Source of the DNA: Hemibagrus wyckioides
Lineage: Eukaryota; Chordata; Actinopteri; Siluriformes; Bagridae
Assembly (NCBI RefSeq): GCF_019097595.1
Contig: NC_080711.1
Span: forward strand, 15,393,428 to 15,457,427
Length of the DNA stretch: 64,000 bases
Direction: 5' to 3'
The position numbers and the translations under genes are program-made. The notes under the pieces are model-generated. The model worked only from the letters and a program-made list of their open reading frames with translations. It ran no database searches and was not told where the DNA came from. Within the stretch, counting starts at the first letter, position 1. Each line of letters starts with the position of its first letter. Positions 31,843 to 43,346 of the stretch are shown piece after piece.

Positions 31843-34800
31843 GTATGTGGTCTCTGCTTTTTCCCATATCAACATGTTCTCCATGTTTGGTTTGCTATTA
31901 ACTATGCCATTTTCCTCCTTACTTTCGCTAGCTTTTTTTTCTGCTTCGCTAGCTAAGTATTCGCTTTCTCTTTTAAGAATCTTATACATAATTTTATAGA
32001 AAGTTAAGTGTCTGAAGGAGATTTTTAAAAATGCATTTTGAAATTTAGCATGACGCTTTTACCGCAAAAAACTTCAGCGCCATAAACGGTTTGAATAACT
32101 ATTTGCAATGAAATTGGGCGGAAATGAAATATCATACAGAATCCACATGTTCCACAGCGTGTACAGTGTCCAGAGCGGGACTTAAAGAAAAAAATTTAAA
32201 AGAGCCCCAGGATCTGAAACCACAGGTTGCCATAAAAAAAGTGGGCAAACCTTTCAGTGCAATATAGCGCAGGCCTTTTGTTTTCCACCCTGGGTTGCAT
32301 TTTCCATTCTTTTATTTCATCTGTTTGAGCTGGGTTGGCATGAGCTGGTGCATTGCAAACCACTGTGCACTGGCTGGGCGCATTCGCTGTTTCTCGCGCT
32401 GCTCTGCAGGTAGCCATCATCTCCACATAAGCAGAGGCTTATATTCTCATTATATCTCCCAGTACTATTTAGCATATATTAATGACAGTCTTGGAAAGGC
32501 TGTTAGAAACCTCTATTTTGTTTATCAGCGGGTTTCTCATGGTTACTCCGCCAAAGCCCGTTCTCCACTCCAGCCTGGCTAGCGCGGAGCCTCTGTGGGA
32601 AACCATTTGACAGCCGAACCCCCAGCTGGGGATGTATTCGGCTCTTCAAACCCAGAGATGAAATATAAATTGTCAGCATGGCTAAAGGACGTTTATTAGC
32701 TCCTTACAGGAGAGACGTCCAGCAGAGAAGCTTCTGTACAGCGTTCAGCAGACTGGATGAGAAAAGCTTGGGAAACGCTTCTAGATGAAACATTGCGCAT
32801 TTCAGTGCCATTTCGGTCAAAGGCTAAGCCATGTAAAACCAGATTTTGTGATAAATGTCATGTTCATTGTCTGTACTGGACTGTTCCTGTTTTACCCGAG
32901 TTTTAAAAGAAAAGGGAACCTTCTTCTGATCAAATTAAAGTGTGTCAAACATAATGCACTTCTGTAGATAAAATACATTTTCATACATAGTCTTCTGTCT
33001 ATGCAGCATCTCTATTCGCCCAACAAACATTTCTGTATTAGTGCTTCATCTTTAAATTGAGAACATTGACGAAACAAGAGCTTTTGTTTTCCGTCATAAA
33101 CAAATGGCTTTTTTTTTATCCTTTTCCATGTTTCCACACGTAGCATAAAGCCATTCAGCCAGCACCTTATCAGTCATGTTGTTACCGAGTCGACTGTGGT
33201 GGTGTGGACAGGCCGCACAGGACGTGGATCCAGGGGAAGGAAATTGTCTGCTACAGCAAGAAGCTGCCAGTGGCTCAGATCCTCCATCACTCCCAGCCCA
33301 CAGAATGCGCTGAGCAATTTGTCGGAGCTCAGGGGAGTAGGCTTTTGCGGTTTGGCTGAACCTGTCCCTCCATGCGATGATGTTATTTAGGTGAGATGTT
33401 TGAACCTCGACACCCTTCACCCTTCACAGTTATCCCCTCTCCGGTCTGGGTGTTGAGAAGCAAGCAGGGTTTCATTTTTCTTCCTGACGCTGTGACTTCC
33501 TCACCATCGACAAGCCTCTTTATCCTGACAGATTTACATTTTCTGTTTGAAGTGCCTTTTCCAGTTTTTGAGAGACCTAATAGATAATGGCAAACCCAAG
33601 CACAAAAATTTCAATCTTCTTACTATTTAAGTGCCAGAGTTTTCCTTCTTTTATGCTAGCAGAACAAAATTTGACATGAAAGGGATGCTGGTGGGTTTGA
33701 AAACTTTTCTCTATGTCCTGTTGCATTTCAACTGGTGTCCATCAAGCTTACTCAAGCTGCTAGATGAAGATACATTTTTCAGCTATTGCTGACAGGAAAC
33801 TGGCTGCCTCAAAGCTGTCTGAGTGAGATAAGATGGCCTTCGTGACTACTTTTCTCTTCTCAAGAAGGCATATTTTCCTCTAAGAGTGTCTGAGAGATGG
33901 AATCCAGGCAAGAAGAGAAAAGATGGTGCTGACGATGGCTCCCACCAGCTACTTTATTGAGATGAGATGTTAAATTGGTGTCTGGCTGATCTCAGTATGA
34001 ACATGATCAATGGCTAGATTGAAAAATATTGACTCAACAGCGTGAAAAAAAAATCCCCTTTTCACAGCTGCAACAGAAGTCGAGACCTAGCTTTCTTCCT
34101 GGAATCTTTCAAATTTGGAAAGCTGACAAAGAGAGCTCCTTCACATGCACTGAAGATGAGTCAGTCACACTCATCTCTTGATGTGGTCAGTACAGTTTGG
34201 ATGTAAAAGGAAGTTCAGAAGAATAAATTATTCAGGAGCAGAGCTTTGTTGTTGAGTTTATGCCTAAGCTTGCCAACGTCCAGCAACAGTTACCTGGCCT
34301 AGATCTCTATGCTACTGAGATCTTAGAAAATTCACAACCTCATACAACAATATCATACAGCCATCAAAACAAGCCAGAGTAAAAAAAAAAAAAAAAGACA
34401 GTTCCATGCTAATACTGCGCTGAAGGATTTATTGATCTGTGTCTTGGTTTGCAGGCTTTGTTTAGATCGCTGAGGGAATGAGCTTATATCCTTGTCCTTG
34501 GGCTGAAGCTGGAGTATTCAGTTTCCTCTCAACCTGGAATTTCTGCTTTGGCACCCTCCAGGCTCCTAGTTTCCTCAGTCTTTTTGAAGATGAAAGGGGC
34601 GAGGCCGAGAGTCAGTTGGCAGCCCATCCAGGACAGTTCCCAATAAATAGTGTTGCCTGCAGCAAATACTGTGAGCTAATACACAACTGGCTCCAAAGAA
34701 GGTGTTTCCTTTACATGCATGTTTATGGCACACTGATATGAGGAATCTCTGTGCTTTATAATGATTATTTCATGAAGTGGAAATATTTCAATCACGTCTT

Positions 34801-34993
34801 ATCATTTGCCTGATAGGTCATTTCGTGTCATGTTCTTTCGTATTTTTTTTTTCCTAGAGAATATTCTAGATTTGTCTAGCACATTTGCTCTAGGCATCTG
34901 CACCTTTCTTGGAAAAGAGACTTTAATTTGTATGAACAACAGATGTTGTTTTCGCTTACTATATTTCCTGTGTTTCACTCAGAATCATTTTTA

Positions 34994-34997
<4 letters not shown>

Positions 34998-35031
<34 letters not shown>
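34998..35031 (+). repeat. T34 homopolymer
   Basis: An uninterrupted run of about 34 T. It might be the poly(A) end of a minus-strand retrocopy, but the adjoining sequence (35032-35260) shows no recognisable gene or SINE on that strand. Confidence 0.95.
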
Positions 35032-35032
<1 letters not shown>

Positions 35033-36914
35033 GCCAGTCTGTCAATTTCCCACTTTTTCATCCTTGAGAAATTATTTCTACCATGGAGTTCAAACAGCAT
35101 GGGGGAGAATCTGATCCTTGAAATATTGCACTGGGGACCACTCTCTGCAACCATGATTGGCAAATTAATGACACTGACAAATTTTCAAGAACTTCATTCC
35201 CAAAGAAGAGATTAAGCCAGAGTACATGACGGCGAGTGTGACGGAGGGAATCGGGCATGGTTTATTTTGATGTGTGAGAAAAAACAAACTCGTTAAGTAG
35301 GTTTGCTCGACATTAGATGAATAGCTTATATCCAGAGCCATGGATTAATATGTCATTCTTGCCACTTCCATCATACAAAAAAATAAATAAATAAATAACC
35401 CAACTCATTCAAGGAGAGCTTGGGAGAATATTCTAAGAGTCATACAGGATTGCACTACCATTTCTGAGATTCAGATTTACTGTTATTTATTAATATAGCT
35501 TTACTGCCTACAGGATAACAGAAATAGTTTTAGATTTTTAATATTAAATGTGATTATCCCTTCAAAGCCATGACCTGGCTGATTATTTCAATTATTGATC
35601 TGATCTTTAATTATTCAATTATTGATCATATAAGATTCAGCAACTGCAAGTATGAATTATTTGATAACTGCAGTAAAAATGAATGTGGTTCAGAGAGAGA
35701 GAGAAAGAGGGTGGAGTGTAAAGAGGGGGGAGCACTGTGGAATTCTTGAATCTGATTGTTCAGATGTGATGGTTAATTTTCTTTAACAGCTTGGCTCTGA
35801 AAGTAGTTTGGATCCAAGACAAAGAACAAATTTATATTAATGTACTCGTTCTAATACATTAGCATTTCGTCTAGTAACAACTAATTCACAGGGACTTGTA
35901 TAGTGGATGCTCCATATGGTGAAGCTTGGAGACGTTTATTTAATATTTATGGAAAGAGACTCCTGTGTCAGCATATTGTACCTGAGGTACAGCTGTTCCT
36001 TTAGGTTTTCTGCCATAGGAATGTCTTCAGGAGAGTTTGTATTTTGGTGACAGACTGCTTTTTTGTTTAATGCGAACTTTAAGAGAGTGGAGAAAAACAG
36101 CATAAATAACAACAGGAACTACATTTGTTTTGTGGACATTCCACAACATTATATGGACAAAAACTATGGAGGTTTAAGTGCCAAATACATCTGATAGCTG
36201 TACCAGTGATATTTTGCTTACTTGTTTCCTGTTTGTTGCCTATTAAAAGTAAGCCTGATCATCCATGTTTATTCCTGGGCAATTATATTCCATGTGCAAT
36301 TAGGAAATGGTGCCTGAAAATCAAGCATGTCTTCGCAGCCTTTTATCAGCTCTGGAAAACAGAAAACATTACTGGTTTCCTGCCTCGCCGACTTCCCTGG
36401 CTTCTTTCCCCAAGTCTGCCTTGTTCTGATCTTTGTACATGTTTAACCTGAGAGAGTTCTGGGTCCTTGGCACTCACTGTCCCTCTTTCCCTTTGATGAA
36501 AAGAGGGTTTAATTCCAGACCAGACATCACTTGCATCAGCCTGGCTTGGGAAACATGAAATGCAGCACATGGACCTGCTTGTTGAAAACATGCAAATGTG
36601 GCTCGGACTAATATTGAAGCGAAATGTCTTTACCCAGAGGGTAGCTGTGCTGGAAATAGATTTGAGAATCAGGCTGGACGACTATCCAAAGTTGGAAAAA
36701 TTCTCTGTTATCTGGGAATACTGCTGTTCAGTGTCTCTCCTGTAGATGAGCAAGTCTCCTGTATATTTGTGCACTATACAACTAATAGAGAAATTTAGGT
36801 GCATGCTTTATAAAACAAAAAAAAGCTCTTTATTTTGAATCCAGCATAAACTGGAATACAATGCTGAACATTACCTCTATTTATCCTGCAATGGATGATT
36901 AGAAAGCTCCTTGT

Positions 36915-37426
36915 TACACAATATGTTGGATACTTGACCATCACACCTGTGTGTCCTTGTTAAATAAACATGGGTATTAATATTTAGTTAGTCCCTTCTT
37001 TGCAGCTATAATAATCCCCACTCTCCTGGAAAGGCTTTCCATTAGATGATGGATATGGGATTTTGTGCTCATTCAGCCACAAGAGCATCAGTGAGGTCAC
37101 GCACTGATGTAGGGCGAGAAGGACTGGTGCACAGTCAGCTCCACTTCATCCTGAAGGTGCTCTGTGGGTTTAAGGTTAGGGCTCTGTGCAAGACACTGGA
37201 ATTCTTCCATTTCAACCTTGGCAAACTGTCTGGTTATGGACCTTGATCTGTGCACAGATATCTTGCCATGCTGGAACAGCCTTTTGGGCAAGAGAAATCT
37301 TAATGCTACAATATACAAAGACATTCTAGACGATTGTGTGCTTCCAAATTTGGGCCAACAGCTTGAAAAAGGGCCACATATGTGTGTGATGGTTAGATGT
37401 CCAAATACATTTGGCCATATAGTGTA
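36915..37426 (-). mobile_element. Tc1/mariner-like element, internally deleted (family B, copy 1)
   Basis: The left end TACACAATATG...TTGACCATCACAC (36915-36946) and the right end ATTTGGCCATATAGTGTA (37409-37426) are inverted. Between them lie fragments of the element in reverse coding sense: CACAAGAGCATCAGTGAGGT (37079-37098), CTTGATCTGTGCACAGATAT and CACATATGTGTGTGATGGTT (37375-37394). The full element in fish is about three times longer. No open transposase is left. Confidence 0.8.
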
Positions 37427-39389
37427 CTTGGTGATAAATGGTTACTGATTTATGAAACCCAAGAACAGTGCAAATATTGATTTTAAATTTAGTTCTGAGG
37501 GTTAATTCTATGTTGCAGAGCAGGCAAAGGAGGTTTGCTAATTGCTCTAAGCTATAGTAGCATCCCGCTGTCACATCATTTAAACAAACATTTCTACAAG
37601 CGCGTCATGTGCTTATTCTGAGAACACAGCACTATTCTGAGTGAAGGCCCCACCTTGGGGTAATTACAGGACACTTCAGTTTTACAAGGTGCTGGCTTTC
37701 TGTACTATAATACACACCAAAGCAGTCACTTCCTTAATACTTTGAATGTTTGAGTTTGCACAAATAGACCAGACATTGCTCAAGTAGCAACTGGCCATCT
37801 GTATCTCCTTTTTAAATTAAGCTGTAAAAACAAGAGACAGATACCCCTAGAAAGGTCCGAACTCTGTTCATCACAGCTTTATCTGCACTTTTGATATCTG
37901 ACCAGTCCTCCTGGTTGGAAGCAATCAAAAGGAAACTGTTTATAGGAGCCTTGAAGCGACAGTCTGACTTCTCAGACGAGGCTAAAAACGTGCACCCAGA
38001 GCATGGCATGGGGCTGACGAGATGTGACACCATGTGTAAGTTGTAAAACGCACCAGCAGTTTAGCTGAAGAGCCCAAAAATGCTGGTCAGCATTTAGCTC
38101 CTTGATTTAAAAGCACTGATCTGCCAACACTCATTTTTACATGCATGGTAGTATACATACTCATATTTCTTTAACTGTACTTTCAGCTAACTTATCTAAA
38201 GTATTCACACACTATCCTGCACCTTGTGCTAGCTTCTGGAGCAAGCCTTATATTTTATTTGTCGGGTGATATTATTTTTCCAAGCATCAAAAGAAGCACA
38301 GTAAAAGCCTATAAGCCTATCCCTTACCAGACTAAAGAAAGAATTCAAGATTAAAGGGTCTTCCCAGCTGAGATCTAATAGCTCTGTGCCACTAGTAGTA
38401 GTATGTAGGCAAAGTGTTGCCACTTCTGCTGCAGTCACCTGGGACACAAGCACCACCCCAACATCTGTGTGTGTTTATTTTTCTCAGTTTAAATGAATTT
38501 TTTTCACGGCCCGCCTTTGAAGTGGCAATGATCCCACCCCACTCCTGAACATGTTCGCAATCTTCCGGCAGGCGATAATGGTTCTCCTCCCTGGAATGCC
38601 TAACAGCAAGTGGAGTGAAGCCAAGGAGCTGCCAACCTCTTGTCTTGGTAGTGCTGCGCAAACATCGCAGCTCACAACCTGAGATGGGGTTCATTTACAG
38701 CATTTTGGGGAATTAATGTAGCATTGAAATTGGCATACCTCTCAGAACAGGCTTTTGTGCCTGAGCATTTTCCATTGTGTTAAGCAACTTAAAAAATGTC
38801 AAAAGTGATGTCAAAGCAAGCAAGGTCAAGTCCAGTGGCGTGAACCATCAAACAGACCCCACTGTTTGATTCTCTAATAGGGGTTTCCATTCTCTAATAG
38901 GGGACTTAATGCCTTTGCTTGCTCTGCTTCCTTTTTTAGGCATCTGCACCCTTTATTTTCCTATACGTGGCAAAGCAGTTAGTCCCTGTGTTTTTTCAGC
39001 TTCCTGAAACGAGAAATGACAGCAGTGCCTGATCTCACCCCCACCCCCTACTATGAGTAACTGACCTTTGATTTGCGCTAATTTCGCTCATTAAATCAAC
39101 CACTGACCTTTGTGGAATGCCCGCTTTTGATGTTGAACCCTTGAGGCTGTGAGATCTGAGGGGGTGGTTTCTGTTTTCTTCTTCATGGCCAGCCCAAGCA
39201 CAAGTGTTCCACTAGTTTTGCACTTTACATTTCCCACTCTCTGGGACAAATTGAGATACTGCGCCGCCTGTGCAACTAAAAATGGAGGGTGCTGATGCAC
39301 ATCAGTGAAATGTAATAAATCATTTATTCATACTTTTATTTGGTGCTCTTTGTTATTTGATAATTTAATGACCTTATGTATGATTCCAG

Positions 39390-39620
39390 ACCATCAGTGA
39401 GCTGGAGTCCCAGGTGCACTCTTTGAGGGAGGAGCTGCTTGCGGCTCACACTCAGAGGAAGCAGCAGCTGTCTGAGTTGGGCCTACTATGTGAGGAGGAG
39501 CGCCAACGTGCCGTCCAGGAACAGGAGGTGGCGTTAAGTCGTGTCCGGGCTGAGATGGAGCGTGTCCGGCAGGATCTGGAGAGAACCCACACTGCAGAGA
39601 GAGAACTTGCTCAGGAGAAG
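39390..39620 (+). CDS. cep112: cep112 exon 12 of window (residues 437-513)
   Basis: The largest exon, 77 codons, phase 0 to 0. The acceptor ATGATTCCAG ends at 39389 and the donor AAG|GTGGGT follows 39620. It encodes TISELESQVHSLREELLAAH, TQRKQQLSELGLLCEEERQR, AVQEQEVALSRVRAEMERVR and QDLERTHTAERELAQEK. The SQRKQQLxELGLLxEEExQRA region matches CEP112 closely. Seventy-seven residues equal eleven heptads exactly, so skipping would keep both frame and coiled-coil register. Confidence 0.96.
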
Positions 39621-39715
39621 GTGGGTGAACCTCTGAGCAAGGGTAGTATGGTGCATCATGTTGCTTTTTTCTGGGCTCACTGGTTTCTCTTACTATCCAA
39701 AACCATAGTAGCAGC

Positions 39716-39840
39716 TGATTGGCTACTCTAAATTGCCGCTAGGTATGAGTGACTTGACTGTGTTTGGTGCACAGCAAAGGCCTGGCATTCCATCCTGGGT
39801 GTATTCCTGCCTTGCAACCAATATTTCAAAGATAGGAAAC
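39716..39840 (+). repeat. V-SINE-like fragment, + orientation
   Basis: TGATTGGCTACTCTAAATTG (39716-39735) and then GGCATTCCATCCTGGGTGTA (39784-39803) with TTCCTGCCTTGC are the 3' half of the V-SINE-like family in + sense. It begins 95 bases after exon 12. Confidence 0.7.
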
Positions 39841-42459
39841 ATGAGCTATAGATGTCAGCCATGTTGCCTGCAGCTTGAGATATAGTCAGTTAAGCACTTT
39901 TTGTCATGATTAATTGCATAAACTTGATTTAGCACCAAGGCCTCAATTGAGTTCCAGGCAAATTCACCATCTGTGTCAACACCAAGCAAAGACATAATAC
40001 ACAATTATCCCAATTATCATCGTCAAACTGCAGGATGTTTTGGGATGTCAGCCTAAAAGATTATGTAGTTGCTTCCTTCTGGAACTATAGCTCTGTCACA
40101 GGATGTTCATACGTGTCAGATGAGAAGTTAGCACATTTCCGGCCCTCAAAACAAGTGCGTTGTTCTCTGGCCCGTTTCACTGTGTGCAATCCTCACTGGT
40201 AAGAAAGAGACCTGAGGCTTTGGCAGGATTCCACTGCAGGAGGTGAAGGAGGCAGAGTTTGGCAGCATCTGTATCCTTGTGGTCTCCGATGGATTAACTT
40301 TGTCACTCTCTCCACCACCCCAGAGTAAAACCTATCAAGTCTGTCAGCAAAGGAAGTGACTCAGAGCAAAATGGTCTCTTCTTCTTCTTCTTCTTCTTCT
40401 CCTCTCCTCCTGTATGCCCTTGAGTAAACAGTAAACAGATGAACCAGTATGCTAGCCAAGCTTCTCACCTGGTGTCTGGATCAGACGCTTGTACAGTCAT
40501 GTGTACACACACACACACACACACACACACTAACACTACCTGGACAACTTTGTAGTTTAGCAATTCAAGCACTCTGGCTAGCATTTCATTATAAATGCAT
40601 TACCCCCCCTTTGCTCTGGTTCTATCTATGGAGAGCAGGCGGACTTTGAGTGACTTTGCTGGAATTCCTCGGGTCCTCACCCCTGCTACTTCATATTTAC
40701 AGAGCTCTTGATCCTTTGTAACAGAAACCAGGGATGGGAAGCTCTTTTAATATGGCACAGGCTGGTTAGGAACTGGCCGAAAGTGTGCTGTTGATCAGGA
40801 GTAAATTCCTGATTAGGCCCATCAAGGCGATTCATTTTCATTAGATCCATGCAGTCCCCTCTCAGACCATCTGTGGCATATTACCGTGCTGTTCAGCCTC
40901 CTCCATAAATCCTGGGCCTCCATTTCAGAACCATATGCTAGTATGGCTCTCATACTGATCCCAGTCCGACTCACTTTTTCCGCTCCACCACCACTTAAAA
41001 ATTGTTTATGAACAATAAGTCATCCGATCCATCCTCCTCACATCTGAGACACACCTGCAGATGTGGCAGTCATGTACAGACACCAGAGTTTCTGTGAGTC
41101 ATTAGGATAAAAGGCTTGATTTTTGCTGCATAGTTAATATAAATTAAGCGTAAATGCCAAAAAAAATTCCTGCATATTATTCAATTGCTTTTATTCCACA
41201 GCCGGAAGGTGCTGGTCAGAAGATGTTGACTCATTTTCATTTTCTAAAAGCATGACTCAAACAGTTGTATGACTGCAAGACAAGTCTTAAGTTTATATTA
41301 TTTGCCGGTACATTATTGTTTCTACAGTAGCAGCTCATCATGGACTTGAATGACAGACACTCCACAAAATCTAAATTTCACAGTAAATAGATGAAAATTT
41401 TTTATTGAACAGTGAAACTTTAATGTGGTTGAAGCTTCTGTAAGGAGACATTTATTTACCAGTTTATGGAAAGAATCTGCAGGTTCCTAGTTTCTAGCAT
41501 TATTTTTGCCATTTTAACTTCAGCGGAGAGATGGAAGATGTATAACGTAAAAGCCAGAGTAAAATCTGGACTTGTCTCATGGACGTTCCACAATAGTAAA
41601 GTAAGTACTAGTGGTTAAAAGGCACAACTTGTCATTCACTAATACATAAAAATTGTTGCTTATTGTTGGCAAATCATTGTCGTATATTTGGCTGAATGTG
41701 TGTTGTGATGACTGCACATGGCGAGTGCAATGCTTGATTTTGCGTTTATTTCTGTGATCACAAAATCCTGAGGTACTGTCATACTTAACTACGTCTGAAC
41801 AATTGAGCATGTTCTAAATATTCTTGGCTCAAGCGGTTTCTTAAATGATGTACGTCTTCGGTGGCGTTTAAGGTCTTATTGACTTGACCAGACTACCAGA
41901 TCAATCAGATTTCTCTTAAAGTGTTAAAGCTACGCTCTAAGCTGCCTTGGAACAACAATATATTCTATAATATATACAGATCCATCATAGTGATATGTCT
42001 GTAACACTGAGACCACACAACTCCATTGATAAGTGCAGCTTTTTTGGCTGAAGTTTGAAATGAGGAAAGAAATTTGTAAGTATTGAGTAATACAGTGTAA
42101 GCTCAGGTGGCAGGTAGTGTGCATTGTAGTCTATGAGTGTAGTAGTACTGCAAGACCAGGCGTGAACTCTAAAGAGAATATACCTCTACAGAGAGCAGTG
42201 AGAGGTTTGGTGTAAGGGTGACTGAGAATGTCGTCAACAACTAACTCCGGTTTTTGTTTATTTTATAATTTACCATCTACAAAATTGCTGCATTTGGCGT
42301 ACTTTAAAAGTGAAAGTTTGGAGAATTACATCATGTTTGTTCTTGATGTACATTTAGAGGAAAAACATGGATTCATCTTTTCTTAGCAACAACCTGGCCA
42401 ACTATCTGTGGAGTGATGTTGATTAACCTCCTCAGAACAGCACACACTACAGTCTATAT

Positions 42460-42760
42460 TACAGATGGCCAAAGGTTTGTGGACACTCAACCATCTTTCT
42501 GGATATCCCGTTTCAGATGTCTGTTCCTCTTTTGTGGTTATAATAAGCTCCACTCTCCTTCTACTAGATTTTAGAGAGTAACTGTGGGGATTGTTTGCTC
42601 AATCAGTCACAAGAGCATCAATGAGATCAGACAATGATGTCAGGTGAGACGGCATGGTGTGAAATCTTCATTTAAGTTCATCGCAAAGGTGTTTAGCTGA
42701 CTTGAGCTCAGGATTGTTGGTCAGGCCTGTGTGTTGTAAATCCAACCAAACTTTTTCCTC
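42460..42760 (-). mobile_element. Tc1/mariner-like element, truncated (family B, copy 2)
   Basis: The left terminus TACAGATGGCCAAAGGTTTG (42460-42479) with TGGACACTCAACCATC is followed by CACAAGAGCATCAATGAGAT (42609-42628) and GTCAGGCCTGTGTG near 42720. Layout and orientation equal copy 1 up to about 42760, where it stops without a right terminus. Confidence 0.7.
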
Positions 42761-43277
42761 CTTATTTTACGGAAGAAAATCTCCTGCATAACTGGAATGA
42801 TGTAATTAAGAAACAGTTCACATGCCAGGCTTAGATATCACTTCTTGGTTCAGTGTCAAAGTTTCCAGCTTTTCTGTATTTTAAGTTAGTTTTAAGAAGT
42901 TGTTTCAAGCCCTCATCCTTATAATCTCCTTGCAATTTGTAAGCTGAAATTTCTTATTCTTCTGATGGCGGCAGTAACGCTGTCCTCCGCAGTCGCCGGG
43001 TCCTGAAATGGGCAGCCGAAGTTTGAGCGCGTCTCACAGATCCCCAAGAAAAAAGCAGCCGAAATCCATTAAATCCATGAATGGATTTTCATCAAAAGAT
43101 GCTGCCTTTTTGAGGGGAAGCTTGTGGAATAAAATAATGAGAAGCAGAATATCAGAAGAGATAAGGTTGTGTGTTAGATTGTTCCAGCGTTAGAGGCTAG
43201 GTGAAAATAAAGAAGGCGAGAAGAAAGACAACGACTTTATTTCTGCTGTTAGCAATGATTGAGGTTTACCTGCTGCT

Positions 43278-43284
<7 letters not shown>

Positions 43285-43315
<31 letters not shown>

Positions 43316-43346
43316 TGTGTAGTGTGTGTGTGTGTGTGTGTGTGTA
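43285..43346 (+). repeat. (GT)n microsatellite, interrupted
   Basis: Two GT runs separated by a short CTGTGTA interruption, about 62 bases in all. Confidence 0.95.

Larger units (their letters stand above)
31843..39389 (+). other. cep112: intron 11 (7.5 kb): one Tc1 copy, T34 tract, otherwise low in repeats
   Basis: I recognise an A17 run near 34381, a T34 tract (34998-35031), (AAAT)n near 35379-35397, a (GA)n patch near 35693, a Tc1 copy (36915-37426) and a short duplication of ATTCTCTAATAGGGG (38866-38903). The part 32290-34480 is complex sequence free of known repeats. No exon with matching phase was found. Confidence 0.65.

Noticed and set aside
36125..36180. ATTATATGGACAAAAACTATGG resembles a Tc1 end
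   Set aside because: No inverted partner and no internal homology.
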